A stretch of DNA of 18,072 nt from Thiotrichales bacterium (GTDB taxonomy: Bacteria; Pseudomonadota; Gammaproteobacteria; UWMA-0217): the NCBI GenBank assembly GCA_024763135.1, contig JANTGD010000024.1, positions 1 to 18,072 on the forward strand, read 5' to 3'. Within the stretch, counting starts at the first letter, position 1; each line of letters begins with the position of its first letter. A program made the position numbers and the translations under genes. Under the pieces are notes generated by a model. That model had not been told where the DNA came from and made no database searches. It was given only the letters and a program-made list of their open reading frames with translations. Shown in pieces: positions 1-6,772 of the stretch.

Positions 1-141
1 AAAGTCCACGCAAGCTCTTGGTGCACCTGGCAAATCAGAAAAACCTCTCATCACCAATAAGGTGACCACGAGTTTTTCCGATTCACCATGCACACCAGTA
101 TCTTACGCGTCTTTTTTGCGCCCAACTGAGGTTTTTAGGTT
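1..141. repeat. Partial copy (right part) of a ~167-bp palindromic TIR repeat
   Basis: Bases 1-118 match 17955-18072 in the same orientation with only two differences (G/A at 23 and at 98). The right terminal inverted repeat is CAACTGAGGTTTTTAGGTT at 123-141, the exact reverse complement of 17929-17947 in the other copy. The centre is a hairpin: GAAAAAC 38-44 pairs with 72-78, TCACC 51-55 with GGTGA 61-65, around the loop AATAA 56-60. Positions i and 116-i pair through most of the element without gaps, so it is one long imperfect palindrome. The leftmost 26 bases lie outside the window. It carries no ORF. It resembles a MITE or ERIC-like intergenic repeat; the family is unidentified. Confidence 0.9.
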
Positions 142-632
142 CAACGCAATTTTTTGGGCGTTTGATAGGCGATCACCTTACCGTCGCCAAACTGAATGTC
201 TTTCCAGTGCTTCTTTTTAAACTGAATGCGCACCATAGCGCAGGTGGGAATTTCGCCCAGACCCTCATTGCAGAGTTTTTCTGCAAAACTGCTGATCACC
301 GGATTGTGTCCGACCATGAGGATACACTCATCAGCATCGCGGCATTTACGTAACACCTCCAGATGAGTTTTAGAACTTGAAAAATAAAGTTTGTCGGTGA
401 GTTTGAAGGGCGGCTTGCGTTTGAGGTGCTTGGCGATGATCTCCGCGGTTTTTACAGCGCGATAGGCCCCACTGGTGACAATGCGCTCCGGTTTAAGCCC
501 TTGTTTGTTTAGCCAGTCCGCCATGCGCTGCGCATCCTGTCGGCCACGTTTCTTCAAGGGCCGCTCATAATCCGTCAATTCGGGATGGTTCCAACTGGAT
601 TTGGCGTGTCGCGTGATGATGAGTTCTAACAT
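141..632 (-). CDS. sixA: SixA-type phosphohistidine phosphatase (histidine phosphatase superfamily)
   Basis: A 163-residue cytosolic protein of the histidine phosphatase superfamily, close to the usual SixA length (about 160). The N-terminal motif R8-H9-A10-K11 holds the catalytic histidine that becomes phosphorylated, and GHNP near residue 109 carries the second conserved histidine. SixA proteins remove phosphate from histidine in phosphotransfer proteins; in E. coli the target is the nitrogen PTS protein NPr. The substrate here is not shown by the sequence. ATG is at 630-632, with a GGAGG-type site 14 nt upstream, which is rather far. The gene stands alone, 180 bp downstream of pqiC on the same strand. 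Its TGA stop (141-143) shares one base with the end of the repeat at 1-141. The C-terminus has normal length, so the repeat has not visibly truncated it. Confidence 0.85.
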   Translation of the reverse strand: MLELIITRHAKSSWNHPELTDYERPLKKRGRQDAQRMADWLNKQGLKPERIVTSGAYRAVKTAEIIAKHLKRKPPFKLTDKLYFSSSKTHLEVLRKCRDADECILMVGHNPVISSFAEKLCNEGLGEIPTCAMVRIQFKKKHWKDIQFGDGKVIAYQTPKKLR

Positions 633-812
633 GGTCGGCTTTTAAACCTCCAGCACTGAGTTTTATTGTGTTGCTATGTGGTTAACCCGGCAGAATGAAA
701 CAACTGTGGCTAAGCAGAGATTTGACTGAAAGTTCCATGCCAATCATTAGCGCAACTATCTACCTTTAATTTTAGAAAATATCGGCTCAATTCGGCATCC
801 CCTTACTGCGGC

Positions 813-1457
813 TTACGATGGATTGTCTTGACGGTTTTCTACCTTGGGCAGCGGTAAGGTAAACAGGCGTTGCGCGACTTGATCGGCCAGTTGTTCGATC
901 GCCTGGTGCATCGCGTGCACGTAATCCGCATAGTCTCCGCCCTCAACGGGAATTTGTCGATGGATTCTATCAATCCACACGTGTTTTTCTTTTTCTCGCG
1001 GCAGAATTTCCCACTGGGCATCCAGCCACAAAGCGCCGCCCAGGCTGCCATCGAAACGCGAAAAGCGCACCCGGATCTGGTAATCGGGGTGGAGTCGGCC
1101 GGGCCAGGGGTAGGTGTAGACTCTGCGCGTGCCCAGGCGCGCCATCAGACGCGCCGCCAGAGCGTGTCCAATATCTTCTTCCAGGCGGCCGGCCCATTGA
1201 TGAAGCTCGGAAAATTCAACTTGGTTATCGGTACGGCGGGTCACGATTTGAGGCCGTTCGAGTATGTTCGGCAGTTCAATGGGCCCCACGCCGAGGCTCA
1301 GCGCACGTTGTTGCTCTGGAGGCGGCGTCCGGCCTTGATAGAGTGCGTAGAGCTGTGTGGGAGGGGAACGCAATGCGCAGCCTGAGAGCAGAGCGAGCAT
1401 CACGAACGCCAGTAGCAATGTGACCGGCCAGCGTTTAGCGCAGGGCGTTCTCTGCAT
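813..1457 (-). CDS. pqiC: PqiC-like ABC-transport auxiliary lipoprotein (DUF330 family)
   Basis: An outer-membrane lipoprotein of the PqiC/YmbA type, last gene of the pqi operon. In E. coli, PqiC forms a ring at the outer membrane that docks with the PqiB tunnel. From the chosen ATG (1457) the protein has 214 residues. It begins with a basic n-region (QRTPCAKRW), a hydrophobic stretch and the lipobox LLSGC, giving a lipidated Cys27. The mature part includes LGVGPIELPNILERPQIV, typical of the family. The start is uncertain: the frame is open to an ATG at 1559, with further ATGs at 1547 and 1484, and none has a clear ribosome binding site. Starts at 1547 or 1559 would overlap the 3' end of pqiB by 20-32 bp but put an unusually long tail before the signal peptide. 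Translational coupling to pqiB is likely. Confidence 0.75.
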   Translation of the reverse strand: MQRTPCAKRWPVTLLLAFVMLALLSGCALRSPPTQLYALYQGRTPPPEQQRALSLGVGPIELPNILERPQIVTRRTDNQVEFSELHQWAGRLEEDIGHALAARLMARLGTRRVYTYPWPGRLHPDYQIRVRFSRFDGSLGGALWLDAQWEILPREKEKHVWIDRIHRQIPVEGGDYADYVHAMHQAIEQLADQVAQRLFTLPLPKVENRQDNPS

Positions 1458-1527
1458 GCCAGTGTCCGGTCGGGCTGCCCTCATTGCGTTGCGCTGCCCA
1501 AGGCGGGTGCGCGTAAAATGGCGTGCG

Positions 1528-3192
1528 TTATTTGGGTTTTTTTCCATAGAGTAGGGCATTGGGGTTGCGTTCGAGCAGTTCGGTCAGGGCTTCGAAGGCG
1601 CGTACCGCGCTCGACATTTCCTCAATGAGCTGCCGGACATCGTAGTACAACGGTGAGTCTTCATTGAGTATGGATTGAGTGTCGGCCAGGGTGAGCTGCA
1701 CCTGGTTGAGTGTTGCAAGCAGTTGCTCACTTAACGGTGACAGGCTGCTGTCCAGGTGCTCGGTCATGGAGCGGGTATTGGACAATAACGCCGTGAGATC
1801 TGCGAGGGCTTGGGGGGATGCGGCTGCCGCGAGGAAACGATTGAGCCCTTGGATGCTGGTTTCGAGTTCCTGGGTGATTTCCAGCAGAGGCATTTCTCCG
1901 ACTTTGTTCAACAGATCGGACAGGTTGCGGGTGATTTTCTCCAGATCGCCCGGTACGGTAGGGAATACGAGATAGGGGTCTTCGGGGGTAATTTTGGCCG
2001 CAGGGGCATCTTCGAGGAAGTCAAGATCGATAAACAATTGCCCGGTGATGAGGTTGCCCGATTGCAGTTGCGCGCGCAGACCGTGGTCCACGAGGCGTTC
2101 GAGCATGTCTGCAGGGTCCTTGAGTTTTTCATCCTGAAATATCAGCTCGGGATGAAGGCCGACGAGCACGGGAATCTTGGCATCCAAAGAGTCGCTGTCG
2201 ACGCGGAGTTCAATATCCACGACTTCGCCCACCTTCATACCGCGAAACTCGACGGGCGCGTCCACATCCAGTCCACGCACGGAACTATCAAAATACATAA
2301 TAAAATACTGCGTGAGGGTGTAAGGGCGCTCATTGGTGGCCGCATAGTTAGGAAACAGCGGGAAATAGTCCCCTTCTTTGCTCGGTGTCCCGGCGCTTAA
2401 ATTGTGCGGTGTCGCAAACGCAATACCCCCAGCAATCAAGGCCTCGATGGACTCGATTCGGGCTGTTACTCCCTTGGGGGTGAATTGCAGATCCACGCCG
2501 GTGACGTTCCAAAAGCGGGTGTTGCTGCGGACCAGCGAATCATAGGGTGCGCGGATGAAAACCGAAATAGAAACCGAATGCCCGGATTCGTCCAGGCTAT
2601 AGTGGATGACCTCGCCCACTTCGATTTGCCGATAGAACACCGGAGCACCGATTTCCAAGCCACCCAGGTTTTCGGCGACCAGATGAAAGCTGCTGCCCTG
2701 TTGGTCGGACTCCAGTAAAGGCGGTGTGTCGAGACCTTCGAATACCGCAGGCGCCTCACCGCCCCCTTCACCGGGATCCATGGCAATGTAAATACCCGAA
2801 ATCAGCGTTGAAAGGCCGGAGATGCCTTTGGTGCTGATCCGTGGTTGAACGATCCAGAAACGCGTGTTATCGGAGAGGTGATGGGCCAGACTCTTGTCGA
2901 GTTCTGCGGTGATTTCCACCTGGGAGAGGTCCGCCGACAGGCCGATATTTTTTACTTTGCCGATTTCCACATCCTTGTAGCGAATGCGGGTCTTACCGGC
3001 TTCAACGCCCGCGGCCTGACTGAACTGGATGTGGATGGTTGGCCCTTTTTCGCTGATGACTTTGTAGGCCAGCCAGCCTCCAATCAGAGCAGCGATGATC
3101 GGCACCAGCCAAATCAAAGAAAGACCACGCGGTTCCTCTAATTGCGCTTCGGGCAAATCGGCCAGAGGGTCAGCAGTGTGCGTGTCAGTCAT
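1528..3192 (-). CDS. pqiB: PqiB-like MCE-domain lipid transport protein
   Basis: A 554-residue inner-membrane-anchored protein with three MCE domains, close to E. coli PqiB (546). A short cytosolic tail is followed by one membrane helix at about 24-44 (LSLIWLVPIIAALIGGWLAY). MCE repeats begin near residues 51, 166 and 295, recognisable by GVEAGKTRIRYKDVEIGKV, GGLEIGAPVFYRQIEVGEV and RGLDVDAPVEFRGMKVGEV. A long helical, coiled-coil-like C-terminal region runs from about 415 to 535. In this family hexamers form a hydrophobic tunnel across the periplasm for lipids. The ATG at 3192 overlaps the pqiA stop by 8 nt, which implies coupled translation. The frame stays open upstream to 3312, but those extra 40 residues do not look like the family and lie inside pqiA. 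Confidence 0.92.
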   Translation of the reverse strand: MTDTHTADPLADLPEAQLEEPRGLSLIWLVPIIAALIGGWLAYKVISEKGPTIHIQFSQAAGVEAGKTRIRYKDVEIGKVKNIGLSADLSQVEITAELDKSLAHHLSDNTRFWIVQPRISTKGISGLSTLISGIYIAMDPGEGGGEAPAVFEGLDTPPLLESDQQGSSFHLVAENLGGLEIGAPVFYRQIEVGEVIHYSLDESGHSVSISVFIRAPYDSLVRSNTRFWNVTGVDLQFTPKGVTARIESIEALIAGGIAFATPHNLSAGTPSKEGDYFPLFPNYAATNERPYTLTQYFIMYFDSSVRGLDVDAPVEFRGMKVGEVVDIELRVDSDSLDAKIPVLVGLHPELIFQDEKLKDPADMLERLVDHGLRAQLQSGNLITGQLFIDLDFLEDAPAAKITPEDPYLVFPTVPGDLEKITRNLSDLLNKVGEMPLLEITQELETSIQGLNRFLAAAASPQALADLTALLSNTRSMTEHLDSSLSPLSEQLLATLNQVQLTLADTQSILNEDSPLYYDVRQLIEEMSSAVRAFEALTELLERNPNALLYGKKPK

Positions 3193-3808
3193 GTTGGGCG
3201 TGATCCCATAGGAGGCGCGGATCGAACGTGTGGGCAGCAAACATGGTGAGCACGACCACCGCGGCAAAGGACAGGGCACCCGCTCCGGGTTCGATGGATG
3301 CCAAGTTACCAAATTGTACCAAAGCCGTCAGCACGCCGATGACAAAGATGTCTACCATGGACCAGCGTCCTACGAATTCGGTCAAGCGGTAGAGTCGCGT
3401 GCGATCCAGGGTTCGCCAGTTCGATGCACGCCGAATGCTGATCAGCAAGCCACTGAGTACCACGAGTTTCAGCAGGGGAACGAAAATACTTGCCACGAAG
3501 ACGATCGTCGCCAGCGGCCACATGCCTTCGGCAAGCAAGTGCATGACACCTTGTAATATGGTGCTCGGTTCGCCCCTGCCGAGATACACGACGCTCATTA
3601 CAGGGAGTGTATTGGCAGGGATATAGAGAATGGTAGCAGCAATCAACAATGCCCAGGTTTTACTTAGACTGCGCGGGATTCGACTGTGCAGCGTCGCTCC
3701 GCAGCGCGGACAGCGATGTTTGCCGGTGCGCGGGACAGGTTTGCGCAGCAGCAGATGACAACTGTCGCAGGCGATGAGTCCTGCGTTACGCGCAGTCAGG
3801 AATTTCAT
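3185..3808 (-). CDS. pqiA: PqiA-domain membrane protein, second half-size copy
   Basis: A 207-residue inner-membrane protein with one PqiA (paraquat-inducible protein A) domain. The N-terminus holds a zinc-ribbon-like pair of CxxC motifs (C14/C17 and C33/C36), followed by about four membrane helices, including WALLIAATILYIPANTLPV and FVGRWSMVDIFVIGVLTALV. E. coli PqiA and LetA (YebS) are about 420 residues long and carry two such halves; here each half has its own gene. The partner half is encoded just upstream. The start ATG (3806-3808) overlaps the upstream TGA as ATGA, a classic coupled junction, and the stop overlaps the pqiB start. A longer reading from 3838 is less likely. The family works with PqiB/LetB in lipid transport; the mechanism of the PqiA part is not evident from sequence. 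Confidence 0.88.
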   Translation of the reverse strand: MKFLTARNAGLIACDSCHLLLRKPVPRTGKHRCPRCGATLHSRIPRSLSKTWALLIAATILYIPANTLPVMSVVYLGRGEPSTILQGVMHLLAEGMWPLATIVFVASIFVPLLKLVVLSGLLISIRRASNWRTLDRTRLYRLTEFVGRWSMVDIFVIGVLTALVQFGNLASIEPGAGALSFAAVVVLTMFAAHTFDPRLLWDHAQHD

Positions 3809-4422
3809 GAAGGTTGTTCCCAGGGCAGCTGTTCCCAATAGTCGAAGAGATCCAGGGTGGTCGAGAGCAGCGCCATGGTACCGATCAGCGCGGCGAAGGC
3901 GTAGAGCGATAGGCCGGGAATGACATGCGCGATATCACCGAGTTTGACCACTGCAACCAAGACGGCCAACATAAAAATCTCCAGCATGCCCCAGGGTTGG
4001 GTGCTTTGGAGAAACCGGGCTAGGCCGGCACTATGCCGTGCCGGCCGTCGCCCCAATCGCAGGGGAAGGAGAAGATAGATGACGCCGAGTAGCTCTGCGA
4101 GGGGAAATACAAAAGTAGTGAGTAGCACCAGGGTGCCGAGAATCGGTTGGTCCCAGGCGTACAGCGACAACGAGCTGGACACCAGCGTACTGTCCAGGCG
4201 TTGGCCCTGGGCATCGAGCGTGAGAAACGGGAAGCTGTTGGCAAGCACGAATAGTATGAACCCCGTGAGCGCAAGCGCGAGACTGCGGTCGATGCCGCCA
4301 TGGCTGGGTGCGCGCAGCATTGCACCACAGCGCAGACAACGTGCCTTTTTATGAGAGTGATACAACGGAACTCGCTGGAGCAGGTCACAGTCGTGACAGG
4401 CAATGAGTCGGGACTTAGGCAC
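3805..4422 (-). CDS. pqiA: PqiA-domain membrane protein, first half-size copy
   Basis: First gene of the pqi operon, the partner half of the next PqiA. From GTG at 4420-4422 it has 205 residues. It opens with VPKSRLIACHDC, aligned in layout with the second copy (MKFLTARNAGLIACDSC), and has CxxC pairs at C9/C12 and C29/C32. About four membrane segments follow, among them ALALTGFILFVLANSFPFL and MLEIFMLAVLVAVV. The frame remains open to an ATG at 4674. I reject that longer start because the extra 84 residues look non-coding, lie over the probable rpsB promoter on the other strand and have no family counterpart. No start has a good ribosome binding site; a TTG at 4455 is another option. A weak promoter-like pair, TGGTCA and TAGACT 18 nt apart on the minus strand, lies at about 4468-4497. 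Confidence 0.78.
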   Translation of the reverse strand: MPKSRLIACHDCDLLQRVPLYHSHKKARCLRCGAMLRAPSHGGIDRSLALALTGFILFVLANSFPFLTLDAQGQRLDSTLVSSSLSLYAWDQPILGTLVLLTTFVFPLAELLGVIYLLLPLRLGRRPARHSAGLARFLQSTQPWGMLEIFMLAVLVAVVKLGDIAHVIPGLSLYAFAALIGTMALLSTTLDLFDYWEQLPWEQPS

Positions 4423-4593
4423 GGTGGAAAAGTTCGGTAGTCGAGGGCCGATCAAAACAGTTGCAGAGTCTAATCGAAGTGCAGTGGCTCTGACCAGTAT
4501 CGGCAGCCAGGCCGATCGGGGATGGGGGTTTGCTGCAGCGGACGCAGCGCGACGCGGTGACAGGGGCGAATGCTGGCGAATCAAGCGCGCATA

Positions 4594-4610
4594 TGGTATA
4601 ACTCGCGCGC
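4594..4610 (+). promoter_or_regulatory. Probable rpsB promoter: extended -10 with GC-rich discriminator
   Basis: The sequence TGGTATAAC (4594-4602) is an extended -10 element (TGn plus TATAAC), followed at once by the discriminator TCGCGCGC. The -35 is weak: TGGCGA at 4574-4579 with a 17-nt spacer. An extended -10 plus GC-rich discriminator is what is known for rpsB promoters in gammaproteobacteria and goes with growth-rate and stringent control. Transcription would start near 4608-4612, giving a leader of about 265 nt. Confidence 0.6.
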
Positions 4611-4611
4611 T

Positions 4612-4876
4612 CTGCAACGTCACGCCCAAGCATGGTGTGGCAGGGCAACTACACACACCTGTCGGCACAGTCATCGGGTTGCCGTTTGTTGACTTTTCAG
4701 TAAGCGGTTGTTGGCTGGGACAGGTGGAGGAATCAGGCTGTTAGAGCGCGATACTGCTAGATAGCGGTGGCCACAGCCTTAATGAAAAACCCGGGACATT
4801 GCGGTAGATCCAGTTGAGCGCCGATCGGACGACGCTGGCTTGTGCCACAAGCGTCCCCTATTGTTTGGAGAAATTT
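4612..4876 (+). promoter_or_regulatory. Predicted rpsB 5' leader, possible S2 autoregulatory region
   Basis: This untranslated stretch of about 265 bp lies between the probable promoter and the rpsB ATG. No convincing gene lies in it. Just before the ribosome binding site it has a bulged hairpin: GGAC 4827-4830 with GTCC 4853-4856, and GCTTG 4838-4842 with CAAGC 4848-4852 around the loop TGCCA. In E. coli, S2 represses its own rpsB-tsf mRNA through a structured leader. That this leader does the same is inference from position and structure. Confidence 0.45.
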
Positions 4877-5698
4877 ATGACAACGGTCACTATGCGCCAG
4901 ATGCTCGAGGCTGGCGTGCACTTCGGTCACCAGACCCGCTACTGGAGCCCAAGAATGGCTCCGTTTATCTTCGGATCGCGTAACAAGATCCACGTTATCA
5001 ATCTTGAAAAGACCCTGCCGCTGTTCGAAGAGGCGCTCAATTATGTGGGCAAGCTTGCATCCAAAGGCGGCACCATTCTGTTTGTGGGTACCAAACGATC
5101 GGCGCGTGATGCGATTAAAGCAGAGGCCGAGCGTTGTGGGATGCCCTATGTAAACCAACGCTGGCTCGGTGGCATGCTGACCAATTTTAAAACCGTCAAA
5201 AAATCCGTCAAACGCCTCAAAGATCTTGAAGCGATGGAGAGCGACGGCTCGTTTGAACGCTTGAGTAAGAAAGAAGTTCTCATGCTGCGGCGGGAAAAAG
5301 ATAAGCTCGAAAAATCACTCGGCGGTATCAAGGATATGCGCACGGTGCCTGATGCAATGTTCGTAATCGACGTCGGCTATGAAAAAATTGCCGTAAAAGA
5401 AGCTAAAAAACTCGGTATTCCTGTGGTCGCGGTGGTGGATACCAATAATTCGCCCGAAGGCCTCGATTACGTCATTCCCGGCAATGACGATGCGATTCGC
5501 GCCATTCAGCTGTACGTAACAGCAGTTGCCGATGCGATTGTCGAAGGCAAGGCAGCTGCCGCCAAAGCGCCAGAAGCTGTGGAAGAGTTCGTAGAAGTGA
5601 AGGACGATCCCGCGGCTGCTCAGGCACCTGCCGAAGCAACAGCTGAAAACAGTGCGCCAGCGGCTGAAGCTGCAACAGATGAAGCCGCCCAGAAGTAG
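4877..5698 (+). CDS. rpsB: Small ribosomal subunit protein S2
   Basis: S2 binds 16S rRNA in the body of the 30S subunit, helps recruit S1 and is essential. The 273-residue product starts MTTVTMRQMLEAGVHFGHQTRYWSPRMAPFIFG, the typical S2 opening, and has the family motifs LFVGTKRSARDAI, NQRWLGGMLTNFKTVK and PVVAVVDTNNSPEGLDYVIPGNDDAIRAI. A GGAG site (4867-4870) lies 6 nt before the ATG, which rules out the in-frame upstream ATG at 4814. E. coli S2 has 241 residues. The extra length here is an Ala/Glu-rich tail of about 45 residues at the C-terminus. It is co-transcribed with tsf, as in nearly all bacteria. Confidence 0.98.
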   Translation: MTTVTMRQMLEAGVHFGHQTRYWSPRMAPFIFGSRNKIHVINLEKTLPLFEEALNYVGKLASKGGTILFVGTKRSARDAIKAEAERCGMPYVNQRWLGGMLTNFKTVKKSVKRLKDLEAMESDGSFERLSKKEVLMLRREKDKLEKSLGGIKDMRTVPDAMFVIDVGYEKIAVKEAKKLGIPVVAVVDTNNSPEGLDYVIPGNDDAIRAIQLYVTAVADAIVEGKAAAAKAPEAVEEFVEVKDDPAAAQAPAEATAENSAPAAEAATDEAAQK

Positions 5699-5728
5699 TC
5701 AATATCACTAGTTATTCGGAGTAAATCA

Positions 5729-6610
5729 ATGGCAATTACTGCTGCAATGGTAAAAGAACTCCGCGAGCGTACGGGCGCGGGGATGATGGAATGTAAAAAG
5801 GCGCTGACGGCTGCCGATGGGGATATGGAGGCGGCCATCGAGGCTATGCGTAAATCCGGGGCGGCCAAAGCGGTCAAGAAAGCGGGTCGGGTCGCAGCGG
5901 AGGGTCAGGTTGTGATCACGTTGTCGGACGATCTGAAAAAAGCCTCGATCGTGGAAATCAATTGTGAAACCGACTTCGTCGCTAAGGATGAGAGCTTTAA
6001 TCGGTTTGCACAAGCGGTGGGCAAGCTTGCACTGGAAAACGGCGTGACCTCTGTGGAAGCGCTCAGCGCACTTAAACTCGATAATGGCCAGACAGTGGAA
6101 GAGGCGCGTCAGGAACTGGTTGCCAAGATTGGTGAAAACATTCAGATTAGACGCGTGACTTATATCGAAGCCACCGAGGGTACCTTAGGTTCCTACCGTC
6201 ACGGTATGAAAATTGGTGTGGTTGTGGAAGTCGCGGGGGGTGATCAGACACTGGCCAAAGACATCGCGATGCACATCGCAGCAAGCCGGCCCGTGTGTGT
6301 GGATGAATCACAGGTGCCTGAAGACATGCTGGCAAAAGAAAAGGAAATATTTGCTGCGCAGGCAGCGGAAAGTGGCAAGCCTGAAAATATCGTTGAGAAG
6401 ATGGTTACCGGCCGGATCAAAAAATATCTCAAGGAAATTACGCTCCTCGGTCAGCCCTTTGTGAAGAACCCTGACCAGACGATTGCGCAGCTGCTCAAAG
6501 ATGCCGATGCGCGGGTGTTGGGGTTCTCCCGTATCGAGGTTGGCGAAGGAGTCGAAAAGAAACAGGAAGATTTTGCCGCCGAGGTGATGGCTCAGGTCAA
6601 AGCGAGCTGA
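5729..6610 (+). CDS. tsf: Translation elongation factor Ts
   Basis: EF-Ts is the nucleotide exchange factor that releases GDP from EF-Tu. The 293-residue product (E. coli 283) has the N-terminal signature RTGAGMMECKKALTAADGD (14-32), a UBA-like helical region. The TDF motif (81-83, within ETDFVAKDESF) is the part of the core that contacts the nucleotide site of EF-Tu. The C-terminal module ends with GQPFVKNPDQTIAQLL and GFSRIEVGEG. The GGAG site at 5718-5721 is 7 nt from the ATG. It lies 30 bp after rpsB, and a strong terminator follows within 25 bp. Confidence 0.98.
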   Translation: MAITAAMVKELRERTGAGMMECKKALTAADGDMEAAIEAMRKSGAAKAVKKAGRVAAEGQVVITLSDDLKKASIVEINCETDFVAKDESFNRFAQAVGKLALENGVTSVEALSALKLDNGQTVEEARQELVAKIGENIQIRRVTYIEATEGTLGSYRHGMKIGVVVEVAGGDQTLAKDIAMHIAASRPVCVDESQVPEDMLAKEKEIFAAQAAESGKPENIVEKMVTGRIKKYLKEITLLGQPFVKNPDQTIAQLLKDADARVLGFSRIEVGEGVEKKQEDFAAEVMAQVKAS

Positions 6611-6631
6611 GCGCGCCGCGCATCAGTTCTC

Positions 6632-6660
6632 AAGGGACATCGTGGGATGTCCCTTTTTTT
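6632..6660 (+). terminator. Intrinsic terminator of rpsB-tsf
   Basis: GGGACATC (6634-6641) pairs perfectly with GATGTCCC (6646-6653) around a GTGG loop, flanked by AA/TT and followed by seven T residues (6654-6660). It separates rpsB-tsf from pyrH and the cell-envelope genes. Confidence 0.92.
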
Positions 6661-6772
6661 ATCTGTAGCTTGTTCGGTGCCCTGGTATTGCCGCGTGCTT
6701 GGGGCAGACTGCGGTGCAGCGGCTGACGTTAAAGCGATTCAAGAACAATACCCATCGGCAAGGAGATAGCGC

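Noticed and set aside
1..141. CRISPR repeat or phage attachment site
   Set aside because: The two copies lie 18 kb apart with no spacer array, and the gene content between them is core chromosome without an integrase; the inverted termini and central palindrome fit a TIR element better.
715..740. GGAACTT on the minus strand upstream of sixA as a sigma E -35
   Set aside because: No TCnnA-type -10 lies at 15-17 nt downstream.
4423..4674. In-frame N-terminal extension of the first PqiA to the ATG at 4674
   Set aside because: The added 84 residues do not resemble the family, lack a ribosome binding site and cover the probable rpsB promoter; both halves have matching length with the short start.
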